Assembly: GCA_039916305.1 (NCBI GenBank)
Contig: JBDSLR010000024.1
Span: forward strand, 62,001 to 126,000
Length of the DNA stretch: 64,000 nt
Direction of reading: 5' to 3'
Source: JACMLD01 sp039916305
GTDB lineage: Bacteria; Bacteroidota; Bacteroidia; Chitinophagales; Chitinophagaceae
The notes beneath the pieces were generated by a model, which was not told where the DNA came from, ran no database searches, and saw only the letters and a list, made by a program, of their open reading frames with translations. Positions 35,762 to 44,447 of this stretch are shown here, piece after piece. Position 1 is the stretch's first letter; each line of letters begins with the position of its first letter. Both the position numbers and the translations under genes were made by a program.

Positions 35762-35787
35762 AAAAAGGGCCCCGTTGACAGGAGCCC
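35762..35787 (-). terminator. Terminator of the secreted unknown gene
   Basis: On the minus strand, a GGGC / GCCC outer stem and a CC / GG inner stem are separated by one mismatch, with a 7-base loop and five T. The design matches the terminator at 34960-34984. Confidence 0.8.
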
Positions 35788-35815
35788 TGGCGTAAAACCA
35801 TATAGTGCAAATCCA

Positions 35816-36568
35816 TTATTTCTTTTTCTTAACAGGCACTGCCGCACTTATTTTCCTTTCGCGCACTTCTTTTAATTGCATGGTAAAATTGGTGCTGCTG
35901 ATCTTAAACATTAGCAGGTTGCTGGATACATTCAAAACCCAGATTTCTTTCCTGTCAGGCTCACCTTCTGCTTTGGTCTGTATGGCAAATCCCTCGAGAC
36001 TGATTTCCTTTCCTTTGTAGTTAACGGGGGCACTAACAGCGTCTTCATCCGGGCTCAAAAAAGTTTCTGCTTTCCCGTTATCAAAAGTAACCGGGGTCTC
36101 CTTGTTCGACAAATCCTTAAAATTATCTGCGCCCAGCCATAGAGCTGACGCGTCGGTTAATTTAAGTTCGCCCTCAGGCAGCGTACTGAGGTAGCTTTTG
36201 CCACTCTGCAGTGCTTTAGCGCTGATGGTTACATGCCCTTTTTTGTTTACACCCCCCGTTGCAATCCAGTTGAAATCAGCTACTACACCTGCATCAAACT
36301 TATTGGGAACTACCAGTAACGTGTATTGGCTGGCGGGTGCATAAACATCATATACCAATGTATCGCCTTTGTGTACGCTGAATGTACAAGGACCGTCTTC
36401 ATAGCAAACAAGCTCGTCAAATTCCGTTTTAACAGCCGAAGTGCTTTTTTTAGTGACTCTTTTACTTTTTGTGGCTGCTTTTTTTGCGGGGGCTTTGCTG
36501 GTCCTGGTCTGTGCGGCAAGAGCGCCTGCAGTGAGCAAAAAAATTGAGAAAACAAGTACTTTTTTCAT
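35816..36568 (-). CDS. Secreted protein of unknown function with Lys/Ala-rich ends
   Basis: This 250-residue protein has a signal peptide (VFSIFLLTAGALAAQ) followed by a basic segment (KAPAKKAATKSKRVTKK) and a beta-rich body. Notable are CYEDGPCTF, a close Cys pair that could form a disulphide, and the closing KISSTNFTMQLKEV before a Lys-rich end (PVKKKK). I do not recognise a family. It should be exported to the periplasm. It stands alone, with a terminator 29 bases after its stop. Confidence 0.7.
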   Translation of the reverse strand: MKKVLVFSIFLLTAGALAAQTRTSKAPAKKAATKSKRVTKKSTSAVKTEFDELVCYEDGPCTFSVHKGDTLVYDVYAPASQYTLLVVPNKFDAGVVADFNWIATGGVNKKGHVTISAKALQSGKSYLSTLPEGELKLTDASALWLGADNFKDLSNKETPVTFDNGKAETFLSPDEDAVSAPVNYKGKEISLEGFAIQTKAEGEPDRKEIWVLNVSSNLLMFKISSTNFTMQLKEVRERKISAAVPVKKKK

Positions 36569-36947
36569 GTGCTATTTTTTTGACAAAAAGAAGGTTTATG
36601 AGGAATAATATTTATCCACAGCCCCGGGGGCTACCAATATTCCTACAACGTATCAGCGGGAAATATATTATACTGACTAACGCGGGACTGTATGATTCTT
36701 ATGATGAGATAAGTTTTCGGCTAATCTTCCTGATTTACCATATTTAACTATCACTGATTGAATCATTCCTAACTATTCAAAACGCCCTCTGCCATTCAAC
36801 CCGTTTTTGATTGTCATCTCAGGAAAAGAATGCTTCCGCAGGTTTAAATAAAAAGCAGGACTGTCATTGATTCTTCATTACTGAAACAGCTTTCTATCTT
36901 CAATTCTTTTATTACATTTGCCCGCCTCATCATCTCAATTGATACAA
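36569..36947. other. Gene-free stretch before the SET gene
   Basis: It holds the likely SET-gene promoter (36891-36920) at its right end and should hold the promoter of the secreted unknown at its left. No coding frame is convincing; a short plus-strand frame at 36544-36747 has no features. Confidence 0.5.
36891..36920 (+). promoter_or_regulatory. Promoter of the SET gene
   Basis: TACATTTG at 36913-36920 is a perfect TANNTTTG -7 element, and TTT at 36891-36893 lies near the -33 distance. The start at ATG 36948 fits this promoter, while the in-frame TTG at 36918 lies inside the -7 element and so cannot be the start. Confidence 0.6.
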
Positions 36948-37367
36948 ATGACCAAAGAAGCGCTGCTGGCCCAACTGAAAGACGATACCTATGTAATGCT
37001 TAAACCATCCGGGATACATGGTATTGGTGTTTTTGCTATCAGGCCAATCCCCAAAGGATGCAGAAGTATATTTTCAAAAGGAGCCGGTGAATGGATTAAA
37101 CTGCCCATCGCCGACGTTGAATTATTACCCGCTCATGCAAAAGACTTGGTTGAGACCTATTGCCTGTTTGATGAAACACATTATTACGTTCCCGATTATG
37201 GGTTTAAACTGATGGACCTGGTAAATTACCTCAACCATTCGCTGCAGCCCAATATTGTTTCCATTAATGACGGAGACGATTTTGAAGCCATCACAGACAT
37301 TGCCCCAGGGGAAGAATTATTGGTCAACTACGGTCATATTGTTGATGGCATGGAAGATTACAAGTAA
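36948..37367 (+). CDS. SET-domain protein (putative lysine methyltransferase)
   Basis: From ATG 36948 the product is 139 residues, one SET domain. It has GIHGIGVFAIRPIPKG at the start, the SAM-binding NHSLQPNIVSIND and the catalytic-tyrosine region GEELLVNYG. There is no pre- or post-SET cysteine cluster. Bacterial SET proteins methylate lysine in chromatin-like or other proteins, but the target here is unknown. It is monocistronic with a good promoter and sits 78 bases before an unknown protein on the same strand. Confidence 0.88.
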   Translation: MTKEALLAQLKDDTYVMLKPSGIHGIGVFAIRPIPKGCRSIFSKGAGEWIKLPIADVELLPAHAKDLVETYCLFDETHYYVPDYGFKLMDLVNYLNHSLQPNIVSINDGDDFEAITDIAPGEELLVNYGHIVDGMEDYK

Positions 37368-37445
37368 ATAATTTTTTAATTGCCTGCGTCAGCATTTGAT
37401 TGACAGGCTGCCCTATATTACAACCCGCAGCAGCGTTTATTATTT

Positions 37446-37916
37446 ATGAAAGCAGCCAGCATCAGTGAAATAAAAAATGAATTGGGTAGTCTTCCACCTG
37501 CCCGCCTGGCAGAACTTTGCCTGCAGCTGGCCAAATATAAAAAAGATAATAAAGAGCTGCTCTCCTATCTCCTGTTTGAAGAAAATGACAGTGCCGCCTA
37601 CCTGGAGGCTGTGAAAAAAGAAATAGATATACAGTTTGCAGCCATCAATATCAGTCATTTATATTTTGCTAAAAAAAGCCTGCGCAAAATACTCCGCATT
37701 ACCGGCAAACACATCCGTTATACAAACACCAAACAAGCAGAAGCAACATTGCTGATTTATTTTTGCCAGCAATTCAAAAACTCCGGTATTCAGTTTGAAA
37801 ACAGTATGGTGCTGATGAACTTGTACCAGGCCCAGCTAAAGAAGATCAATGCCGCCATTGCTGGCTTGCATGAAGACGAGCAGTATGATTATTTAAAAGA
37901 AATAAAAAAACTATAA
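37446..37916 (+). CDS. Uncharacterised helical protein
   Basis: The 156-residue product has no signal or membrane helix and is strongly helical. It opens with SISEIKNELGSLPPARLAEL and continues with YKKDNKELLSYLLFEEND, a pattern I associate with a conserved Bacteroidota hypothetical protein, but I cannot name it. Middle and end are rich in Lys, Glu and Leu (KKSLRKILRITGKHI, QYDYLKEIKKL). It lies 78 bases after the SET gene, so it may be in the same transcript. Confidence 0.72.
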   Translation: MKAASISEIKNELGSLPPARLAELCLQLAKYKKDNKELLSYLLFEENDSAAYLEAVKKEIDIQFAAINISHLYFAKKSLRKILRITGKHIRYTNTKQAEATLLIYFCQQFKNSGIQFENSMVLMNLYQAQLKKINAAIAGLHEDEQYDYLKEIKKL

Positions 37917-38089
37917 ATCTGCATGATTTGTTGTTGTAATGTCTTCCCCCCTTTACCATACCATTGCCGACTTAAACAAGCATTCAAAATTTGAGCAGCG
38001 ATATTTTCACATGAGTTGTGTTGACCAACCCGCCACTCATATAATTCAGCCATTATTTTTCTTTTACCTGCCGCTTTGAAACAATACGT

Positions 38090-39970
38090 ATGATTAAACT
38101 ATTTTATACCTGGACCCTGCTGATAATTGCTGTTGCGTCCGCCGGCGCCCAGTCGCTTTACATGCCCAGAAATATTGAAGACGCTTATAAGAATGGCACA
38201 CGTTCAGCAGATGGCCTTCCCGGAAGCAAATACTGGCAGAATTACGGCCGGTACAATATAACGGTTACCGCCACCCCGCCCAACCGCACCATTACCGGTA
38301 CAGAAGACATTACCTATATCAATAACAGTCCGGCTGCATTAAAGACCCTGGTCATTAAACTAATCCTCAATATTCACAAGCCCAATACCCTGCGCTATAC
38401 GGATATCAGCGATGCTTATCTTACGCAGGGTATACAAATTGACGCCTTCACCATTGATGGAAAAACGGCGGCCTGGGAAGACCCGGCCTATCATTTTACC
38501 TGGCAGGAACTAGCCCTGCCTAATGCTTTACAGCCGCATGATTCTGTAAAATTATCATTCAACTGGCATTATGAAATTTCTTTGCAGAGCAACCGTGAAG
38601 GCATGATCGATCCTACCACCTTTTTCCTGGCCTATTTTTACCCGCGGGTAGCCGTGTATGATGACTATTATGGCTGGGACAGGCTGGACTTTACCGATCA
38701 GCAGGAGTTCTATAACGACTTCAATGATTACACGCTTAACGTAAAAGTGCCTGATAATTATATTGTATGGGCAACCGGTACATTACAAAATACGGAGGCA
38801 GTCTTACAACCCGCGTTTTCAAAAAAGTTGCAGCAATCAATGACAACTGATGCCGTTATAAATATTGCCGGTACAGCAGATCTGGCAGCGAAAAAAGTAA
38901 CGGCGCACAATCGTTTCAACACCTGGACATGGACAGCCAGCCACATTACGGATATGACCGTTGGCATCAGCGATCATTTTGTGTGGGATGCCTCCAGCGT
39001 GGTAGTGGACGATGCAACCGGCCGCCGCGCCAGCGTACAGGCAGCATATAATGATACTGCAAAAGATTTTCACAGCATGGTAGCGTTTGGACGTCATTCG
39101 CTCGACTGGCTCTCCCATAAATGGCCGGGCACCCCTTATCCTTATCCTAAAACAACGATTTTCCAGGGTTATGCAGATATGGAATATCCTATGATGGTAA
39201 ACGATGCTGCACAGGAAGACCCCGATTTTGCGCGGTTTGTTGCTGAGCATGAAATTGCACATACCTGGTTTCCTTTCTATATGGGTATTAACGAAGCCCG
39301 ATATGCTTTTATGGATGAAGGCTGGGCTACTACTTTTGAATTGCTGATAGGCCGTGAAGATTTGGGCATTGAAAGAGCAGAAGCTTTTTACAGGCGTTTC
39401 CGGGTAAACAGCTGGGTAAATGATCCCTCCGCGGAACAGGATCAGCCCATCATTACTCCTGCTAATGTGTTAAGGGGGGCTGCCTATGGCAACAACGCGT
39501 ATGGTAAACCATCGCTTGGTTACCTGGCCATGAAAGATTTACTGGGCGATGAGTTGTTTAAAAAATGCCTGCACGAATACATCGCCCGCTGGAACGGAAA
39601 GCATCCAATACCCTGGGATTTTTTTTACTCATTTAATAAAAGCGCCGGTAAAAACCTTAACTGGTTTTGGAGCAACTGGTATTTCACCAATAATTATATT
39701 GATTTTGCAATTGATACAGTAACTGAATCGGCTACCGGCTATTTACTCATTATAAAAAATATTGGCGGGTACCCGGCACCGGCAGATTTGCTGATAAGCT
39801 ATACGGATGGCAGCTCAGCAACGCTGCACCAGACACCCGCTATATGGAGCAGTAATCAAAAAGAAGCAACGGTAAATATTCCCGGTAACAAGAAAATAAA
39901 ATCGCTCCGGCTAAATGGCGGTATTTTCATGGATGCCAACGAAATCAACAATACCTGGACTGCTCCGTAA
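38090..39970 (+). CDS. Exported M1 family aminopeptidase-like metallopeptidase
   Basis: This 626-residue protein has a signal peptide (WTLLIIAVASAGAQ) and an M1 catalytic domain. The zinc site is HEIAH (His387, Glu388, His391) with the third ligand Glu 19 residues later in FMDEGWATTFE. The N-terminal beta-domain is present, and the C-terminal part has the short beta module used by Bacteroidota enzymes of this type. It probably removes N-terminal residues from peptides in the periplasm. It stands 70 bases before the next peptidase gene on the same strand. Confidence 0.92.
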   Translation: MIKLFYTWTLLIIAVASAGAQSLYMPRNIEDAYKNGTRSADGLPGSKYWQNYGRYNITVTATPPNRTITGTEDITYINNSPAALKTLVIKLILNIHKPNTLRYTDISDAYLTQGIQIDAFTIDGKTAAWEDPAYHFTWQELALPNALQPHDSVKLSFNWHYEISLQSNREGMIDPTTFFLAYFYPRVAVYDDYYGWDRLDFTDQQEFYNDFNDYTLNVKVPDNYIVWATGTLQNTEAVLQPAFSKKLQQSMTTDAVINIAGTADLAAKKVTAHNRFNTWTWTASHITDMTVGISDHFVWDASSVVVDDATGRRASVQAAYNDTAKDFHSMVAFGRHSLDWLSHKWPGTPYPYPKTTIFQGYADMEYPMMVNDAAQEDPDFARFVAEHEIAHTWFPFYMGINEARYAFMDEGWATTFELLIGREDLGIERAEAFYRRFRVNSWVNDPSAEQDQPIITPANVLRGAAYGNNAYGKPSLGYLAMKDLLGDELFKKCLHEYIARWNGKHPIPWDFFYSFNKSAGKNLNWFWSNWYFTNNYIDFAIDTVTESATGYLLIIKNIGGYPAPADLLISYTDGSSATLHQTPAIWSSNQKEATVNIPGNKKIKSLRLNGGIFMDANEINNTWTAP

Positions 39971-40039
39971 AAAATGCTGGCAGGTAAAAAAGGTATGGAT
40001 ATTGTTGCACCAGCCATACAATAAAAAAACATCAGCAAA

Positions 40040-41113
40040 ATGAAACTTTATAGTTGCAGCAAATGCCAGAGCCTTCTTTACTTCGAAAACACCGTTTGCC
40101 TTAATTGCAGCTCAGCCGTGGGTTTCAATGCTGCAAAATTATCCATGGTAACTCTTGCGCCGGCAAATGATAAAGAATTTCTGGATATTAAAAATAATAA
40201 AGAATTATGGCGCTTTTGTGACAACGCAGCATACGCGTCCTGCAACTGGCTTATACCCGCTTCACAGGCGGGCGGATTTTGTATTGCCTGCAACCTCAAC
40301 AGAACCATTCCATCGCTTAATAAGACTGAAAACCTTGACCGCTGGCGGCGGATTGAGGTGGCCAAACATCGCCTGGTTTATTCTTTATTGAGGCTAAACC
40401 TGCCAGTGCCGGCAAAAGAAGGTGAAGAAGAAACCGGTATTGCTTTTTACTTTATGGCCGATACCGATCCGGATCCAAAGAAAAAAGTAATGACCGGCCA
40501 CGACAATGGTACCATTACCATCAATATAGAGGAAGCCGACGAAAAACTGCGGGTAAAACACAAACTGGACCTGGGAGAAAAATACAGAACATTGCTGGGG
40601 CATTTTCGCCACGAAATTGGCCATTACTACTGGGATGTTTTCTTTAAAACCGATAAGGCTGCGGTTGAAAATTTCAGAAAATTTTTTGGGGATGATGCCA
40701 TCGATTACGGTGAAGCGCTGGAGAAATATTATGAAAGTGGTGCGCCGGCCAACTGGAACGATTCTTTTATCAGTCCTTACGCCACCGCACATGCATGGGA
40801 AGATTGGGCAGAAAGCTGGGCGCATTACCTGCACCTGATGGATACTTTGGAGACGGCCTATTCATTTGGCATTGCAGTTGACCCCCGCACAGCCAGCGAC
40901 GAACATGAAATGCACGCCAGAATTAGTCGTGATCCTTATTCCATAAAAAACTTTGATGAAATTGTAAAAATGTGGTTGCCCTTAACTTTTGCTGTTAACA
41001 GTTTAAACCGCAGTATGGGTCACCAGGACTTTTACCCCTTTATTATTTCAGCTACAGTAATAAAAAAATTGCAGTTTATACATGAACAGGTGAAAAAAGC
41101 TGTTAGCCAGTAA
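40040..41113 (+). CDS. Putative zinc metallopeptidase with N-terminal zinc ribbon (Mx family)
   Basis: This 357-residue cytoplasmic protein begins with a zinc ribbon (YSCSKCQSLLYF and CLNCSSAVGF), then a second Cys pair in GGFCIACN. The catalytic part has FRHEIGHYYWDVF, a zincin HExxH (His191, Glu192, His195). Downstream, AHAWEDWAESWAHYLHLMDT is a conserved region of the family. This architecture matches the putative zinc-binding metallopeptidase group Mx, with unknown substrate. It follows the M1 peptidase 69 bases downstream on the same strand. Confidence 0.87.
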   Translation: MKLYSCSKCQSLLYFENTVCLNCSSAVGFNAAKLSMVTLAPANDKEFLDIKNNKELWRFCDNAAYASCNWLIPASQAGGFCIACNLNRTIPSLNKTENLDRWRRIEVAKHRLVYSLLRLNLPVPAKEGEEETGIAFYFMADTDPDPKKKVMTGHDNGTITINIEEADEKLRVKHKLDLGEKYRTLLGHFRHEIGHYYWDVFFKTDKAAVENFRKFFGDDAIDYGEALEKYYESGAPANWNDSFISPYATAHAWEDWAESWAHYLHLMDTLETAYSFGIAVDPRTASDEHEMHARISRDPYSIKNFDEIVKMWLPLTFAVNSLNRSMGHQDFYPFIISATVIKKLQFIHEQVKKAVSQ

Positions 41114-41162
41114 TAATAGCTGGCCGGCTATCTTGTTCCCGCTCAAATTATTTATACAATAG

Positions 41163-41232
41163 AAAAAGGAAACCAGTTTTTAGTTACAGCAGGGTTAGCA
41201 ACCTGAAGCAATAAAACCCGGCTTCCTTTTTT
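41163..41232 (+). terminator. Terminator-like structure after the Mx peptidase gene
   Basis: AAAAAGGAA and TTCCTTTTT pair over 9 bp around a long stretch that contains a small inner hairpin (GGTT AGC AACC). A T run follows. The large loop makes this less certain than the other terminators. Confidence 0.45.
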
Positions 41233-41281
41233 ATATTACCGCCCAGAAACTTATGTAATGTTTCAATGGTCCGAAACCATC

Positions 41282-42193
41282 TTATTTATATCCCCATTTG
41301 TTTATAATCTTCAAATCCTGGTCAGCGCAGTCCAGCGGACTAAGTCCCTGGTAAGATTCCTGTTCTATAATAAACAGTGTGGTACCACCTGACTTACGGC
41401 CAAGATCAATAATTTCTTTTACCGGCAGTATTCCCTTGCCAAGTATGGTACTTTCAAAAGGCTCGTGCTTACTATCACTTTTTATCTCATCTTTTACGTG
41501 CATGGATATAAACCTGCCCGGATATTTATTTACCACATCCAGGGCTTTGGCGCCTGCATTGTACATATTGCCAATGTCCAGTTGCTGCATCACCAGCGAA
41601 GGGTCAGTATTATTCAGAATGATATCAAACACCGTGGTATCGTTCAGTTTTACACTGAACTCAAAATCGTGGTTATGATAACCAAACTTCATCCCCGATT
41701 TTTGACATAACTCACCGCTTTTGTTGAATACCTCCATGTAACGCACCAGGTCGTCGTAGTTTTTACGCAGGCTGTCATCCAGCCAGGGGCTGATAACATA
41801 TTGCTGGCCCATGGCAGCAGCATCTTCCACCGTTTTCTTCCAGGCATCTGTAAAATCTTTTTTTACAGCATCCCAATGCTCTGCATTCATCCGGGTGTGA
41901 CCGCTGGGCATTTTTAATCCGAGGCCATTGAGTAATTTTTTAAATTCCGGTTGCGTATAGCCGTAAAATTTTTGGTCAATATAGTTGGCATGTTCTACAT
42001 GTTTGTAGCCCATCTTTGCCAGTTTCGTCAACGTTCCCGCAGGATCTTTCTTCATGTCGTCACGAACTGAATAAAGTTGTATACCAATTGTTTCTTTGGC
42101 CGTAATGCCGGCAAAAATATTGCCCGGTAAAATACTGGCTGCTGCTAATGCAAGGCCGGACTGTTTAATAAAGCTTCTTCTTGAATGCTGCAT
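41282..42193 (-). CDS. Tat-exported sugar phosphate isomerase/epimerase-like protein
   Basis: This 303-residue protein has a twin-arginine signal (SRRSFIKQSGLALAAASIL) and a TIM barrel of the xylose-isomerase-like/AP-endonuclease 2 type. Visible segments are IGIQLYSVRDDM, MGYKHVEHANY, GMKFGYHNHDFEF and MHVKDEI, the last two carrying the His and acidic metal ligands. Such exported enzymes are thought to act on oxidised sugars with Gfo/Idh/MocA dehydrogenases; the substrate is not shown. It is divergent from the S41 peptidase gene and similar to the epimerase at 61145-62071. Confidence 0.9.
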   Translation of the reverse strand: MQHSRRSFIKQSGLALAAASILPGNIFAGITAKETIGIQLYSVRDDMKKDPAGTLTKLAKMGYKHVEHANYIDQKFYGYTQPEFKKLLNGLGLKMPSGHTRMNAEHWDAVKKDFTDAWKKTVEDAAAMGQQYVISPWLDDSLRKNYDDLVRYMEVFNKSGELCQKSGMKFGYHNHDFEFSVKLNDTTVFDIILNNTDPSLVMQQLDIGNMYNAGAKALDVVNKYPGRFISMHVKDEIKSDSKHEPFESTILGKGILPVKEIIDLGRKSGGTTLFIIEQESYQGLSPLDCADQDLKIINKWGYK

Positions 42194-42402
42194 GGCTATG
42201 AATGATTATTGATGTAAAGAAAATAATGCCGTAATAGTTCACTAATTTAATTTTTTTTCAGTCCCCACCTGCAAAAAAAACAAATAAAATATTGTTTTTA
42301 GGTAAACCTTCACAGCATAGGTGCATTTACATCCTTTATATGGAAATTTGTCCGCCCAGCATCTTATTCCTTTACCCGGAACAATAAGCAAATACATTGC
42401 CT

Positions 42403-43440
42403 ATGCGTCTGTTACTATTTGTTCTTTTCTTCCTGTGCCCCGGCCTGCAACAGGTATACAGCCAGCAAACAGCCAATACGGATACCACTGCAATCCCCTC
42501 CTGCCTCAAAAAAGCTCATGGGCTGCTGGATGAAGCACTCGCATTTATGCAAAAAAATTACTACCGCAAAAATGCCGTTGAATGGGATAGCCTGATAACA
42601 GGTGCGCGGCGGCGACTAAACAGCTCAGGTAACTGCAATGACACCTATGATGTTATCAGCTGGTGCTTCAGGGAGCTCAACGAGAGCCATAGCTTTCTTA
42701 TGCCACCTGCAAAAGCAGCAATTTATTCCAACATAAACAATAGTTCCGAACAAAAGCCTGCTATTAATGAACTGGTGGGTGATATTAAAGGCGAAATATT
42801 GGATGATGGCATTGCATATCTCACTGTTCCCTGGGTGAGCACTACCGATTCTGTTGTGTGTACGCTTATTGCCGACAGCCTGCAGCAATTAATTGCCCGG
42901 TTAGATGAACAGGGCCCGCGGGGATGGATCATTGATCTAAGGCAAAATACAGGCGGCAACTGCTGGCCCATGCTGGCAGGTATAGGCCCATTACTAGGCA
43001 ATGGGGTATGTGGTTATTTTGTAAGTGCACGTGAAAAAATACCCATTATTTATAACGATGGCATCGCCCTGCAGGGAAAGCATACCCGCTGCCGTACCAG
43101 CAAAACAGGATATAAAACGAAAGCTGAAAAAAAATCTATTATTGTTTTAACCGGGCGAAGAACCGTTAGTTCGGGAGAAATTATTGCACTCGCTTTTAAA
43201 GGCAGGGAACAGGTATATTTTTATGGAGAGCCTACGGCAGGTTACACTACGGCCAATGCAACTTATGGCCTTTCTGATAATTCTATGCTTGTTTTAACGG
43301 TATGCATGGAGGCAGACAGAACCGGTAAAATTTGTGAGGGTAAAATTATTCCTGATGAGACCGTGAATGCAGCAACGCATCCGGGCACCGCCGACCCGGC
43401 GAAATCCGCAGCTGTGATGTGGCTGACCAGCCAGCATTAA
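42403..43440 (+). CDS. Exported S41 family serine peptidase (C-terminal-processing type)
   Basis: From ATG 42403 the product is 345 residues with a signal peptide (LFVLFFLCPGLQQVYSQ). It shows the S41 core: ISWCFRELNESHSFLMP, GIAYLTVPWVSTT, WIIDLRQNTGGNC, and RTVSSGEIIALAFKG with the likely catalytic Ser in TVSSGE (Ser256/257). GEPTAGYTTANA follows. No PDZ domain is obvious, so this is the short form. It should cleave hydrophobic C-terminal tails in the periplasm. A TTG at 42397 is two codons upstream. A bidirectional terminator follows. Confidence 0.88.
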   Translation: MRLLLFVLFFLCPGLQQVYSQQTANTDTTAIPSCLKKAHGLLDEALAFMQKNYYRKNAVEWDSLITGARRRLNSSGNCNDTYDVISWCFRELNESHSFLMPPAKAAIYSNINNSSEQKPAINELVGDIKGEILDDGIAYLTVPWVSTTDSVVCTLIADSLQQLIARLDEQGPRGWIIDLRQNTGGNCWPMLAGIGPLLGNGVCGYFVSAREKIPIIYNDGIALQGKHTRCRTSKTGYKTKAEKKSIIVLTGRRTVSSGEIIALAFKGREQVYFYGEPTAGYTTANATYGLSDNSMLVLTVCMEADRTGKICEGKIIPDETVNAATHPGTADPAKSAAVMWLTSQH

Positions 43441-43471
43441 AGCACTTTTGCGCTCATTGTTCTGCAAATGA

Positions 43472-43505
43472 AAACAGGTGCTGCATTTACACGCAGCACC
43501 TGTTT
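43472..43505. terminator. Bidirectional terminator between S41 and DUF4142 genes
   Basis: AAACAGGTGCTGC and GCAGCACCTGTTT form a perfect 13-bp stem with an 8-base loop. It lies between the two converging stops. Confidence 0.85.
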
Positions 43506-43524
43506 AACAACCAATCCTTGCCAT

Positions 43525-44136
43525 TTATTTTTTATCTACTAATTTTTTTGCTTCTTCCGCCATCATTAAATGATGCTCCAATGTAGGCACCTTTGATTTG
43601 GCCCACGCACTTAACTGTGGATCATTTCCTTTTTCTCCTTCTTTCTTGAAAGCATCAATATCATCTTTATGATCACTTACCATTAAATCAGCATATGCCT
43701 TGTCGAAATCAGCACCAGTTTTTTCAGATAAGTCCTGTACTTTCTTCTGACATTTTTCGCTTAAAGAAGCAGGAAGGGTAATATCCTTTTGCTTTGCTGC
43801 TGCCATTAGTTCCGTATTGGCTGCACTGTGATCTTTTACCATCATAGCACCAAGGTTTTTTATTGATTTACTCACACCTTTTTCCTGCGCCATTTTACCC
43901 AGTTGAACTTCCATCATTCCACCATCTGCTGCAGCTACCGCAAATTCAGCATCGGGTTTCATTTCTGCCATTGCACTGGGTCTGGCATTGTTTGTATCAG
44001 CGTCTTTAGCGCGATCTATTTTAGCATCATTGGCACTATCTGCCACTTTAGCGCTGTCGGTTTCTGCACCGTTGTTACAGGATACTGTCATCATTACCAA
44101 TGCCAGCCCGCCTGCAAAAAAAAGTGAATTTTTCAT
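43525..44136 (-). CDS. DUF4142 lipoprotein
   Basis: The 203-residue product has a lipoprotein signal (FFAGGLALVMMTVSC), an acidic Ala/Asp/Lys-rich linker and a C-terminal DUF4142 domain. The domain is a ferritin-like helical bundle with AAADGGMMEVQLGKMA, MMVKDHSAANTELM, KTGADFDKAYADLMVSDHK and the closing VPTLEHHLMMAEEAKK. His residues in DHSA, DHK and EHH are conserved in the family, but metal binding is not proven. Such proteins are common in Bacteroidota and are stress-linked in some species. It is transcribed towards the S41 gene. Confidence 0.9.
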   Translation of the reverse strand: MKNSLFFAGGLALVMMTVSCNNGAETDSAKVADSANDAKIDRAKDADTNNARPSAMAEMKPDAEFAVAAADGGMMEVQLGKMAQEKGVSKSIKNLGAMMVKDHSAANTELMAAAKQKDITLPASLSEKCQKKVQDLSEKTGADFDKAYADLMVSDHKDDIDAFKKEGEKGNDPQLSAWAKSKVPTLEHHLMMAEEAKKLVDKK

Positions 44137-44447
44137 ATATGTGTATTTTTTTACAGACTGTTCAATAATAATGCCTGCACCAGCGCTGCCTAAACAAACT
44201 GAGAACAGGCCGCTTTTTGTAGAACCAATACCTCAAAAAATACCTGTATTGAGCACAACTGTATATAATTATACCGCTTGCCCTAAGGACAAAAAAAGCC
44301 TGCCGAAATCCATGAGATTTTCGGCAGGCCTTGGTAAATATCGTTCAAAACTAAGCGGAGCAACGCTGGGATATAGATAATTTGCATTTGCCCGTACGGG
44401 GGCAAGATGCATTTCAGCACACAAAACGCTTTCACAGCAACATATTA
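44137..44447. other. Gene-free stretch with the malQ terminator
   Basis: The left end should hold the promoter of the DUF4142 gene and the right end the 3' trailer and terminator of malQ. No other feature was found. Confidence 0.5.
44291..44329 (-). terminator. Terminator of malQ
   Basis: On the minus strand, GCCTGCCGAAA pairs perfectly with its complement (11 bp) across a 10-base loop, and seven T follow. It is about 120 bases after the malQ stop, which is unusually far, so the malQ transcript may have a long 3' end. Confidence 0.75.
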
